Part shown: one piece after another, positions 34,247 to 42,486 of the stretch
Layout of the letters: each line of letters begins with the position of its first letter
Position numbering within the stretch: the first letter of the stretch is position 1
Assembly: GCA_965231905.1 (NCBI GenBank)
Contig: CBDDOO010000002.1
Location: forward strand, 1,426,001 to 1,490,000
Direction: 5' to 3'
Length of the DNA: 64,000 bases
DNA from: G963663315 sp965231905
GTDB lineage: Bacteria > Pseudomonadota > Gammaproteobacteria > Arenicellales > Poriferihabitantaceae
Program-made: the position numbers and the translations under genes
The notes under the pieces: generated by a model
Seen by the model: the letters and a program-made list of their open reading frames with translations, nothing else
Databases searched by the model: none
What the model was told of the DNA's origin: nothing

Positions 34247-34280
34247 GCAGGTTGGTACGTGAAGGCAGGTAGATTGACCG

Positions 34281-34736
34281 TTGCGCGGTACGATTGAAAA
34301 ACTGAGAACGATGCTTGAACCATCGGTAGAAAACCTCGGTTATGAGCTGTTGCATATTGAACAGGGTAGCCAGGGCAAGCAGAATGTGCTGCGTTTTTAC
34401 ATTGACGCGCCAGGCGGAATCCGGGTGGATGACTGTGAAGCTGTGAGCCGGCAGATCGGCGCTATTCTGGATATTGAGGATCCGCTGGACATGAAGTATT
34501 TGCTGGAGGTTTCATCTCCGGGACTGGCCCGGCCCCTGGTCAAGCCGGAGCATTTCAGGAAATGCCTGGGGGAGAATGTGAGGATAGTGATGCGGACCCA
34601 TGTATTGGGCCGAAGACGATTTACCGGGCGAATGGTTGAAACGAATGACATCAACGTGGTCCTTGAAGTGGACGGCGAGAGTTACGAGTTGGCATACGAT
34701 GATATGGAAACGGCGAGACTTGAACCGGTATTTTAA
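34281..34736 (+). CDS. rimP: Ribosome maturation factor RimP
   Basis: Assists 30S subunit assembly. 151 residues with the two-domain RimP pattern: SVENLGYELLHIEQGSQGKQ in the N domain, DDCEAVSRQIGAILDIEDPL and YLLEVSSPGLARPLVKPEHF, then the SH3-like C domain. The start is TTG at 34281, as an in-frame stop lies two codons upstream (TGA at 34275) and the next ATG (34311) would remove the first helix. First gene of the rimP-nusA-infB-rbfA-truB run. Confidence 0.94.
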   Translation: MRGTIEKLRTMLEPSVENLGYELLHIEQGSQGKQNVLRFYIDAPGGIRVDDCEAVSRQIGAILDIEDPLDMKYLLEVSSPGLARPLVKPEHFRKCLGENVRIVMRTHVLGRRRFTGRMVETNDINVVLEVDGESYELAYDDMETARLEPVF

Positions 34737-34756
34737 TTTTTCAATGTCGATTGAAT

Positions 34757-36238
34757 ATGGCGATTACAAATAACGAAATATTAATGATGGTAGAGGTGGT
34801 TTCCCGGGAAAAGGACCTGGAGAAGGGAATCATTTTCAATGCGATCGAAACGGCATTGGTTACGGCGACCAAGAAATGGCATCCGGGTGATATTGACGCC
34901 CGGGTGAGCATTCATCGCGATACGGGTGATTATGACACATACCGTGTCTGGGAAATCATTGCTGACGATGCCGAACTGGAGTTTCCCGACCGCCAGATTC
35001 CCTTGTCGGAAGCGCGTGAAAGCGACCCTGAACTGAATGTTGATGACTGGATTGAAGAGCCCATGGAAAAGGTTGAGTTCGGCCGGATCGCGGCCCAGGC
35101 CGCCAAGCAGGTGATCATGCAAAAAGTCAAGGAAGCGGAGAGAAACCAGATCGCCGAACGATACAAGGACAAATTTGGGGCGCTTATTTCCGGAACCGTG
35201 AAAAGACTGGATCATGGCAATGCGGTGGTTGACCTGGGTGACGCTGAAGCGATGTTGCCAAAAAACGAGATGATCCCGAGAGAAGGCTTGCGACCGGGAG
35301 ACCGGATTCGGGCGCTGTTAAAGGAAATCGACCTGGAGTCACGTGGACCACAATTGATTCTTACCCGGCTTTCCCCTCAATTCCTGATTGAGCTTTTCAA
35401 ACTGGAAGTTCCGGAAGCGGGGGAGGGAATTATAGAGATTACCGGAGCGGCCAGGGACCCGGGATTACGGGCAAAGATTTCAGTGCGAACCAACGATGCC
35501 AATGTTGACCCGGTAGGCGCCTGCGTGGGGATTCGCGGGTCAAGGGTGCAAAGTGTTTCCAACGAAATTGCAGGCGAGCGCGTGGATATCATCGTCTGGT
35601 CTGATAAGATTGATGAGTTTGTCATACAGGCGCTGGCGCCGGCGGAAGTCGAGTCGATATTTATTGATGAAGAGATCAAGACGATGGACGTGGTTGTAAC
35701 CGAGGAGAACCTTTCCCGCGCGATCGGGCGGGGAGGGCAGAATGTTCGTCTTGCGTCTGAACTGACCGGGTGGGAGCTGAATCTGATGACCGACAAGGCG
35801 GCCCAGGAAAAACAGGATGCGGAGCAGTGGGCATTGATCGAGAAATTCAAGTCCCAGTTGTCGATTGATGAGAATACAGCGGTCATTCTTGCCCAGGAGG
35901 GATTCAATACTCTTGAGGAAATTGCATACGTCCCGAGACAGGAGTTGATCGAGATTGAAGAGTTCGATGAAGAACTGGTTGACGAGTTGCGCAACAGGGC
36001 GCAGGACAATTTGCTGACCAGCGCCATAGCGAGCCAGGTAGAGAAAGAGCCCGCTGAAGACCTGCTTGCGATGGAAGGGATAGATGAAGACACCGCAAAA
36101 TCTCTGGCCATGGGCGGGGTGCGTACCAAAGAGGACCTGGCAGAGTGTGCGGTTGATGAGGTTCTGGATATTATCGACATGGAGCATCAGCGCGCAAGCG
36201 AGTTGATTATGACGGCCCGGGCATCATGGTTCGAGTAA
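34757..36238 (+). CDS. nusA: Transcription termination/antitermination factor NusA
   Basis: RNA polymerase-binding elongation factor in termination, antitermination and rRNA transcription. In order: the N-terminal polymerase-binding domain (NNEILMMVEVVSREKDLEKG), S1 domain (ISGTVKRLDHGNAVVDLGDA) near 145, KH1 (VGACVGIRGSRVQSVSNE), KH2 (LSRAIGRGGQNVRLASELTG) and two C-terminal helix-hairpin-helix acidic repeats, as in enteric NusA. ATG 34757 (MAITNNEIL) is chosen over an in-frame TTG six bases earlier. 493 residues, the normal size. It lies 20 bases after rimP. Confidence 0.97.
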   Translation: MAITNNEILMMVEVVSREKDLEKGIIFNAIETALVTATKKWHPGDIDARVSIHRDTGDYDTYRVWEIIADDAELEFPDRQIPLSEARESDPELNVDDWIEEPMEKVEFGRIAAQAAKQVIMQKVKEAERNQIAERYKDKFGALISGTVKRLDHGNAVVDLGDAEAMLPKNEMIPREGLRPGDRIRALLKEIDLESRGPQLILTRLSPQFLIELFKLEVPEAGEGIIEITGAARDPGLRAKISVRTNDANVDPVGACVGIRGSRVQSVSNEIAGERVDIIVWSDKIDEFVIQALAPAEVESIFIDEEIKTMDVVVTEENLSRAIGRGGQNVRLASELTGWELNLMTDKAAQEKQDAEQWALIEKFKSQLSIDENTAVILAQEGFNTLEEIAYVPRQELIEIEEFDEELVDELRNRAQDNLLTSAIASQVEKEPAEDLLAMEGIDEDTAKSLAMGGVRTKEDLAECAVDEVLDIIDMEHQRASELIMTARASWFE

Positions 36239-36271
36239 CTTGATTCAGTAACATCCATTCGGAATACGACA

Positions 36272-38851
36272 ATGTCCCAGGTAACCATTGACGCTTTTGC
36301 CCGGCAAATCAACATCAGTATTGAAAAATTGCTGGGCCAGCTTGAGCAGGCTGGTGTTTCCGGGAAAACCAGGGCTGATTCGCTTGAAGATCATGAGAAA
36401 CTCCGGTTATTGCAACATCTGGAAAGCCGTGAGACGAAACAACCTTCAAAAGACCGTATCTTTCTGAAAAGCAGGCAGACCCGGCAAATCAGGCAGACTT
36501 CAAGAACAGGGGCCGCGCGTACCGTCCATGTCGAGGTGAAAAAACGCCGAACCTTCGTAAAACGAAGTACACTGGAGGCCGATCAAACTCTTCAGGAGGA
36601 AGAAGACAGAATTGCCCTGGAAGTCCGGGAACAGGCTGAAAAAGAAAAAGCCCCGGACATTGCCACGCAGGAGGCCAGCCAGAAAGAGTCGCCACACGAG
36701 GAACCACCACAAGAAGAACCGCCGAAAGAAGAGCCGCAGGGGCTTGCGGGGGCAACGGTAGAAGAAACGGCAGAAGAGAAGACGGTGGTTGAGGAAGACA
36801 GTACTTTACCGCCCGCGGCTGAAGAAGAGGCGGTTCCCGGGGGCGCCGAATCGCCTGCGCCGAAACCCGTTGCCGGTGATACTGAACCCAAAACGGCTGA
36901 CCGGAAGAAACCGGGTAAAGCGAAAAGAGGGAAAAAAGCCAAGCGCGAACGGGATGAAAACACGGCGACCCTGTCAGTCCGGGAAGAGTTGCATGCGGCC
37001 AAACGCCGTCGGGATAAAGGCCGGCGCCTGATCAGGAAGCCGGGCAGGATATCTTCATCCACCTCGAACCAGCATGTATTTGAAAAACCGACCGCGCCGG
37101 TGGTCCACGAGGTCCATGTGTCTGAGACCATGACAGTCGGTGAACTGGCGCAGGCGATGTCGATCAAGGCCGGTGAAGTAATCAGGGCGATGATGGATAT
37201 GGGATCAATGGTCACCATCAACCAGATTCTGGATCAGGATACGGCTACTCTGCTGGTTGAGGAAATGGGACATGTGGCAAGGCCTGCCGACAAGGAGGAC
37301 CCTGAATCCATGTTGTCCGATCAGGATGAAGTGATCAAACAGGTTCCTCGTCCACCGGTGGTTACCGTCATGGGTCATGTGGATCATGGCAAGACATCGT
37401 TGCTCGACTATTTGCGAAACACGAAAGTAGTCGACGCTGAGGCTGGAGGAATCACCCAGCACATCGGCGCTTACAGGGTCAACATCAATGGCCATGAGAT
37501 CTGTTTTCTGGATACGCCGGGCCACGAAGCATTTTCTGCGATGCGGGCCCGGGGAGCCAAAGCGACTGATATCGTCATTCTTGTCGTCGCCGCGGACGAC
37601 GGAGTCAAACCCCAGACTGTTGAAGCGATCAATCACGCCAAAGCGGCTGACGTTCCGGTCGTGGTCGCGTTGAACAAAATTGATCGTGAGCAGGCAGACC
37701 CCGAGCGGGTGAAACAGGAACTGTCCAATCGCGGGATCATACCCGAAGAGTGGGGCGGTGATACGCTGGTGAATGAAGTGTCGGCGATCACGGGCCAGGG
37801 TGTCGAGGGTTTGCTGGAGTCGGTATTACTGCAGGCCGAAGTAGCTGATTTGAAAGCGCGGCCTGTAGGCAACGCCACCGGCCTGGTAGTTGAGGCCCGC
37901 CTGGACAAGGGGCGTGGCCCGGTCGCCACGGTACTGGTTCAACACGGCTTGTTGAAACAGGGCGATATTGTTCTGGCTGGCCGGGAAACCGGCCGGGTTC
38001 GGGAAATACTGAATGACCATGGCAAAAAGATTTCCGAGGCGGGGCCATCCACACCGGTTGAAATACAGGGGCTGGCGGGGACGCCGGTGGCGGGGGATGA
38101 AATCGTGGTGGTCGGTGACGAGAGAAGGGCGCGGGAGATAGCCACCAATCGTCAAGGCCGATCCAAGGAGTTGAAACTTGCCCGGCAACAAAAGGTGAAA
38201 CTCGAAAGTATTTTTAATCGGATGAAAGAAGGAGATGTCAAAACCCTGAACGTCCTGGTAAAAGCGGATGTGCAAGGCTCTGTCGAAGCGCTCAGGGAAT
38301 TACTGACGAAACTGTCGGTGGGCGCGGTCAATGTCAATGTAGTCCATGGCATGGTGGGCGGTATCAATGAATCGGATGTGAATCTGGCGATGGCGACCGG
38401 GGCGTATGTGATCGGCTTTAACGTGCGAGCGGATGCGACGGCCAGGAAATTGATTGAAAAAGAAGGGATTACCGTTCTTTATTACAACGTGGTCTATGAT
38501 GTGATTGATGCGGTGAAGGCCGCAATGTCCGGGTTGTTGTCACCGATATCCAAAGAGCGCCATGTCGGTCTTGTCGAGGTAAGAGACATATTTCGGGCAC
38601 CCAGAATCGGGGCAATCGCAGGCAGTTATGTTACCGAGGGCATCGTTAAAAAGAACCTGCCAGTACGGGTATTGCGGGAAAACACGGTGATATTCGAAGG
38701 CGCGATTGATTCCCTGCGACGTTTCAAGGATGATGTCAATGAGGTTAAAAACGGTTATGAATGCGGAATCGGAATCAGGGACTACAATGACATCCGGGTT
38801 GGAGATCAGATAGAAGTATTTGAAATCATCCAGACCGCCCAGGAATTATAG
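36272..38851 (+). CDS. infB: Translation initiation factor IF-2
   Basis: GTPase that places initiator tRNA on the ribosome. The N-terminal IF2_N domain (VTIDAFARQINISIEKLLGQ) is followed by a 200-residue charged linker rich in Glu, Lys and Pro (HEEPPQEEPPKEEPQ), a second IF2_N-like domain (VSETMTVGELAQAMSIKAGE), and the G domain with G1 VMGHVDHGKTSLLD about residue 370, DTPGHEAF and NKID. Domain II and the tRNA-binding C domain end at EIIQTAQEL. At 859 residues it has typical proteobacterial length. It follows nusA by 33 bases. Confidence 0.97.
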   Translation: MSQVTIDAFARQINISIEKLLGQLEQAGVSGKTRADSLEDHEKLRLLQHLESRETKQPSKDRIFLKSRQTRQIRQTSRTGAARTVHVEVKKRRTFVKRSTLEADQTLQEEEDRIALEVREQAEKEKAPDIATQEASQKESPHEEPPQEEPPKEEPQGLAGATVEETAEEKTVVEEDSTLPPAAEEEAVPGGAESPAPKPVAGDTEPKTADRKKPGKAKRGKKAKRERDENTATLSVREELHAAKRRRDKGRRLIRKPGRISSSTSNQHVFEKPTAPVVHEVHVSETMTVGELAQAMSIKAGEVIRAMMDMGSMVTINQILDQDTATLLVEEMGHVARPADKEDPESMLSDQDEVIKQVPRPPVVTVMGHVDHGKTSLLDYLRNTKVVDAEAGGITQHIGAYRVNINGHEICFLDTPGHEAFSAMRARGAKATDIVILVVAADDGVKPQTVEAINHAKAADVPVVVALNKIDREQADPERVKQELSNRGIIPEEWGGDTLVNEVSAITGQGVEGLLESVLLQAEVADLKARPVGNATGLVVEARLDKGRGPVATVLVQHGLLKQGDIVLAGRETGRVREILNDHGKKISEAGPSTPVEIQGLAGTPVAGDEIVVVGDERRAREIATNRQGRSKELKLARQQKVKLESIFNRMKEGDVKTLNVLVKADVQGSVEALRELLTKLSVGAVNVNVVHGMVGGINESDVNLAMATGAYVIGFNVRADATARKLIEKEGITVLYYNVVYDVIDAVKAAMSGLLSPISKERHVGLVEVRDIFRAPRIGAIAGSYVTEGIVKKNLPVRVLRENTVIFEGAIDSLRRFKDDVNEVKNGYECGIGIRDYNDIRVGDQIEVFEIIQTAQEL

Positions 38852-38878
38852 CTCGATCAGGTCGGGGAGAATGTCAAT

Positions 38879-39250
38879 ATGCAGGAAGTCGACAGAACCC
38901 GCAGGGTTGCGGAATTGCTGAAAAGGGAAATCGCGGTATTGATTGCCAGGGAGTTGAATGACAGTCGCATCAATTCGGTTACCGTGACCGGTGTTACCAT
39001 CAGCCGGGATCTCAGGATTTCCACGGTTTTTGTGGTGTCAACCCGGGTTTCGTCAAACAGGTCCGATCCTGAATCGACCCGGATCGAGAAGTTGCTGAAC
39101 AAATCAGCCCGCTATATACGCCATCTTTTGAGTCAAACCGTTAATCTGAGAATAACCCCGAGCCTGGTGTTCAAGTATGATGACAGCATCCAGCGTGGTA
39201 TGGATATGTCCCGATTGATAGACAGGCTGAACACCAGGGATGTCGGGTAA
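38879..39250 (+). CDS. rbfA: 30S ribosome-binding factor RbfA
   Basis: KH-like factor for late 16S rRNA 5' end maturation and cold adaptation. 123 residues: TRRVAELLKREIAVLIAREL at the N terminus, VTVTGVTISRDLRISTVFV in the core and TPSLVFKYDDSIQRGMDMSR as the family's C-terminal signature. It overlaps truB by 11 bases. Confidence 0.96.
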   Translation: MQEVDRTRRVAELLKREIAVLIARELNDSRINSVTVTGVTISRDLRISTVFVVSTRVSSNRSDPESTRIEKLLNKSARYIRHLLSQTVNLRITPSLVFKYDDSIQRGMDMSRLIDRLNTRDVG

Positions 39251-40154
39251 CAGGGAACCTCAGGGCACGCCGGTCAACGGTATATTGCTGGTTGACAAGC
39301 CGAGCGGGATTACTTCCAACAAAACGCTTCAGATTGCCAGACGGTTGCTGAATGCGCGCAAGGCCGGTCATACGGGTAGCCTGGACCCGATTGCGACGGG
39401 GGTCTTGCCAATCTGCTTCGGTCACGCAACCCGGATATCCGGCATGTTCCTTGAATCGGCCAAACAGTACGAAGTCGGTATCCGGCTTGGGGTTACTACG
39501 GATAGTGGTGATAAATCAGGCAAGATACTGTCGATAAAGGATGTCGAATATGACGCGGCGGCGCTGGATGAGGCGCTTTCCCGGTTCAGGGGAGAAATTC
39601 AGCAGACCCCGCCGATGTTTTCCGCGTTGAAACAAAACGGACAGCGACTGTACAAACTGGCGAGGAAGGGGCTGGAAGTAAAACGTGAACCCAGAACGGT
39701 GACGGTGCATGACATCTCGATTCAGGGCATTGAGGACGATTACCTGGAGTTACAGGTTCATTGTTCAAAAGGATTTTATATACGCAGTCTTGCGATGGAC
39801 ATTGGCAATGCACTGAATTGCGGGGCTCATGTCGAGGTCTTGAGAAGGGTGGCGGTCCATGATTTCAGGATTGACCAGTGTACCAGCCTGGAGCGGCTTG
39901 AAGCGCTCGAATCCGCCGAAATCAGACAAAACCTGCTGATCCCCACCGACCGGGCTCTGAAGCGTCTGCCGCACGTCGAATTGTCACAAAACAGCGCCGC
40001 GGCCTTCTGTCAGGGTCAATCAGTTTATCCATTGGAATATCCCCGGCAATGTCCCGATCAGGGGTTGGTTCGATTATATTCGCAAAACAGCCGGTTTCTC
40101 GGATTGGGCCAGGTGGTGGAAGGGAAAATCACACCCAGAAAAGTATTCGCATAA
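39240..40154 (+). CDS. truB: tRNA pseudouridine(55) synthase TruB
   Basis: Makes pseudouridine 55 in the T loop of tRNAs. GILLVDKPSGITSNKTLQIA near the N terminus and GHTGSLDPIATGVLPICFG, with the catalytic Asp, at about 40-58 identify it. YIRSLAMDIGNALNCGAH is the later RNA-binding block, and the C-terminal PUA-like region is short. 304 residues; it starts within rbfA. rpsO and pnp, which usually follow truB in Gammaproteobacteria, do not: a convergent tRNA-Asn comes next. Confidence 0.96.
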   Translation: MSGNREPQGTPVNGILLVDKPSGITSNKTLQIARRLLNARKAGHTGSLDPIATGVLPICFGHATRISGMFLESAKQYEVGIRLGVTTDSGDKSGKILSIKDVEYDAAALDEALSRFRGEIQQTPPMFSALKQNGQRLYKLARKGLEVKREPRTVTVHDISIQGIEDDYLELQVHCSKGFYIRSLAMDIGNALNCGAHVEVLRRVAVHDFRIDQCTSLERLEALESAEIRQNLLIPTDRALKRLPHVELSQNSAAAFCQGQSVYPLEYPRQCPDQGLVRLYSQNSRFLGLGQVVEGKITPRKVFA

Positions 40155-40174
40155 ACTGGACGAATCTGGAAAAC

Positions 40175-40250
40175 TGGCTCCCCGGGACAGACTCGAACTG
40201 CCGACAGGGTGGTTAACAGCCACCTGCTCTACCAACTGAGCTACCGGGGA
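40175..40250 (-). tRNA. tRNA-Asn (GTT)
   Basis: 76 bases on the minus strand with encoded CCA (complement of 40175-40177). Acceptor TCCCCGG/CCGGGGA, D arm GCTC-AGTTGGTAG-AGC, anticodon arm GGTGG-CTGTTAA-CCACC with GTT, T arm GGCAG-TTCGAGT-CTGTC. Convergent with truB. Confidence 0.96.
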
Positions 40251-40262
40251 ACGGAGCACAGG

Positions 40263-40291
40263 ATACTAATTGCCAGCGCCGAATTGGTCAA
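40263..40291 (-). promoter_or_regulatory. Promoter for tRNA-Asn
   Basis: On the minus strand, TTGACC (40291-40286), 17-bp spacer, TAGTAT (40268-40263), 12 bases before the tRNA 5' end at 40250. Confidence 0.7.
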
Positions 40292-40324
40292 GCGCCATTG
40301 TGTAAATTTGATTAAAATATTTCC

Positions 40325-42364
40325 ATGTCCGTTCCAGCAAAATATCATCTGCACAGTGAATTCGCGCCGGCTGGCGATCAACCCTGTGCGGTGGATCAGT
40401 TGACCGAAGGCATCAAGAACGGCGAGGCATTCCAGACCCTGCTCGGTGTTACCGGATCCGGAAAAACATTCACCATGGCGAATGTGATTGCCAATACCGG
40501 GAAACCTGCGCTGATACTGGCTCACAACAAGACATTGGCGGCGCAACTGTATTCGGAAATGAGGGATTTTTTCCCGGAAAACGCAGTCGAATATTTCGTT
40601 TCCTACTATGATTATTACCAGCCTGAAGCGTATGTGCCAAGCTCAGATACCTTTATCGAGAAAGATGCGTCAGTCAATGATCACATCGACCAGATGCGGC
40701 TATCCGCTACCAAGGCCCTGCTGGAAAGACAGGATGTCATTATCGTGGGAACGGTTTCCGCGATCTATGGTCTGGGTGACCCTGCCGCCTATCATGGCAT
40801 GATCCTGCATCTCAAAAAAGGAGACCCGATCAGCCAGAGGGCGATTTTGAAACGCCTTGCCGAGTTGCAGTATATCCGTAATGACCTGGAATTGCGGAGG
40901 AGCACGTTCCGGGTTCGCGGTGATGTGATTGATGTCTACCCTGCGGAATCGGAAAGGCTGGCAATCCGGATACAGCTGTTTGGAGATGAAGTGGATAGTC
41001 TTTCCAGGTTCGACCCGCTGACCGGCGGGGTCGAGGAACACCTGAACAGGGTGACAGTCTACCCCAAGAGTCACTATGTGACCGCAAGGGAAACAATCCT
41101 GAATGTACTGGATGACATCCGGCGGGAGTTGAGAGAAAGGCTGGTTGAGCTTGGAAACGAAGGGAAACTGGTCGAAGCCCAAAGGCTGGAGCAAAGAACG
41201 CTGTATGATCTGGAAATGATGCGGGAGTTGGGGTACTGCAACGGCATCGAAAATTATTCAAGGTATCTGTCCGGTCGAAACGCGGGTATGCCGCCACCGA
41301 CTTTGATGGACTACCTGCCTGACAATGCGCTGGTTTTCATTGATGAAAGTCACGCCACCATACCCCAGCTCGGCGCCATGTATCGCGGAGACCGCTCAAG
41401 AAAGGAAACCCTGGTCGAATACGGCTTTCGCCTGCCTTCCGCAGTCGATAACCGTCCACTTCGTTTTGACGAATTCGAAAGCCTGTTGCCCCAGGTTATT
41501 TTCGTATCCGCGACACCGGGAGATTATGAAGCGAAACGCGCTCCTGACGTGGTGGAACAAGTGGTCCGGCCTACCGGGCTGATGGACCCGGAGATTGAAG
41601 TTCGACCGGTGAACCACCAGGTGGATGACCTGCTTTCGGAAATCAGAATACGCGCCGTGCGCCAACAGCGGGTCCTGGTGACGACGCTGACCAAGCGTAT
41701 GGCCGAAGATTTGACAGAGTATCTGCACGAACATGAGGTTCGGGTTCGCTATCTGCACTCGGATATTGATACTGTGGAGCGGGTTGAAATAATCAGGGAT
41801 TTGAGAAAAGGGGTATTCGATGTGCTGGTCGGGATCAACCTGCTGAGGGAAGGGCTGGATATTCCGGAGGTTTCTCTGGTGGCGATACTGGATGCGGACA
41901 AGGAGGGTTTTCTCAGGTCGACCAGGTCATTGATCCAGACTATTGGCCGCGCCGCAAGAAATGTGGACGGCCGGGTCATTCTTTATGCCGACCGGGAAAC
42001 CCGATCCATACAACAGGCCCTGTCCGAGACCAACCGGCGCCGGTCGAAACAGCGGGAATACAATGAGGCGCATCATATTACCCCCAGGTCGGTTATCAAG
42101 CCGGTCAAGGACATTATCGATGGCGTGACCGCCAATGATTCGCTGTGGAACGACCTGCCCGATCAGCGCGTTGCCGAGGAGGGCGTTGAAGAATACATCC
42201 GCCAGTCGCCGAAGGAACTGGGGCGATTGCTGAAAGGACTGGAGAAGGAGATGTATACTCACGCAAAAAATCTGGAATTTGAAGCCGCCGCTTCCGTGCG
42301 GGACCGTATCAACAGAATACGAACCGGCCGGTTTCTGGAAACCATGCCGGTGGGGGAGCAATAA
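40325..42364 (+). CDS. uvrB: Excinuclease ABC subunit B
   Basis: DNA-damage-verifying helicase-like subunit of nucleotide excision repair. Walker A GVTGSGKTFTMANVI is near residue 40, the damage-probing beta hairpin YYDYYQPEAYVPSSDTFIEK follows, the helicase motif VFIDESHATIPQ is near 335, and GRAARNVDGRVILYAD is motif VI. The C-terminal UVR motif for UvrC binding is LEKEMYTHAKNLEFEAAASV. 679 residues, complete. The ATG at 40325 lies shortly after an AT-rich stretch (TTTGATTAAAATATTTCC), so the leader may be very short. Its stop codon abuts the 3' end of tRNA-Arg. Confidence 0.97.
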   Translation: MSVPAKYHLHSEFAPAGDQPCAVDQLTEGIKNGEAFQTLLGVTGSGKTFTMANVIANTGKPALILAHNKTLAAQLYSEMRDFFPENAVEYFVSYYDYYQPEAYVPSSDTFIEKDASVNDHIDQMRLSATKALLERQDVIIVGTVSAIYGLGDPAAYHGMILHLKKGDPISQRAILKRLAELQYIRNDLELRRSTFRVRGDVIDVYPAESERLAIRIQLFGDEVDSLSRFDPLTGGVEEHLNRVTVYPKSHYVTARETILNVLDDIRRELRERLVELGNEGKLVEAQRLEQRTLYDLEMMRELGYCNGIENYSRYLSGRNAGMPPPTLMDYLPDNALVFIDESHATIPQLGAMYRGDRSRKETLVEYGFRLPSAVDNRPLRFDEFESLLPQVIFVSATPGDYEAKRAPDVVEQVVRPTGLMDPEIEVRPVNHQVDDLLSEIRIRAVRQQRVLVTTLTKRMAEDLTEYLHEHEVRVRYLHSDIDTVERVEIIRDLRKGVFDVLVGINLLREGLDIPEVSLVAILDADKEGFLRSTRSLIQTIGRAARNVDGRVILYADRETRSIQQALSETNRRRSKQREYNEAHHITPRSVIKPVKDIIDGVTANDSLWNDLPDQRVAEEGVEEYIRQSPKELGRLLKGLEKEMYTHAKNLEFEAAASVRDRINRIRTGRFLETMPVGEQ

Positions 42365-42441
42365 TGGCGGGCCCGGAGGGACTCGAACCCCCGACCACCT
42401 GGTTCGAAGCCAGGTACTCTATCCAGCTGAGCTACGGGCCC
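42365..42441 (-). tRNA. tRNA-Arg (TCG)
   Basis: 77 bases on the minus strand with encoded CCA (complement of 42365-42367). Acceptor GGGCCCG/CGGGCCC, anticodon arm CCTGG-CTTCGAA-CCAGG with TCG, T arm with TTCGAGT loop. Its last base is immediately next to the uvrB stop codon. It lies 45 bases downstream of gatB on the same strand and may be cotranscribed with gatCAB, as no clear promoter is seen. Confidence 0.96.
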
Positions 42442-42486
42442 ATATCGGAAAAAAGATGAAGCGGTGTTTTACCTTACTTTACAGGA

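Larger units (their letters stand above)
34027..34280 (+). promoter_or_regulatory. Untranslated leader of the rimP operon
   Basis: The stretch between the inferred start and rimP holds no tRNA; the metY tRNA found here in enteric bacteria is absent. It contains two terminator-like hairpins in series (34168-34197 and 34225-34246), so it may act as an attenuating leader, or release a small RNA of about 150 bases. No named RNA family was recognised. Confidence 0.5.
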
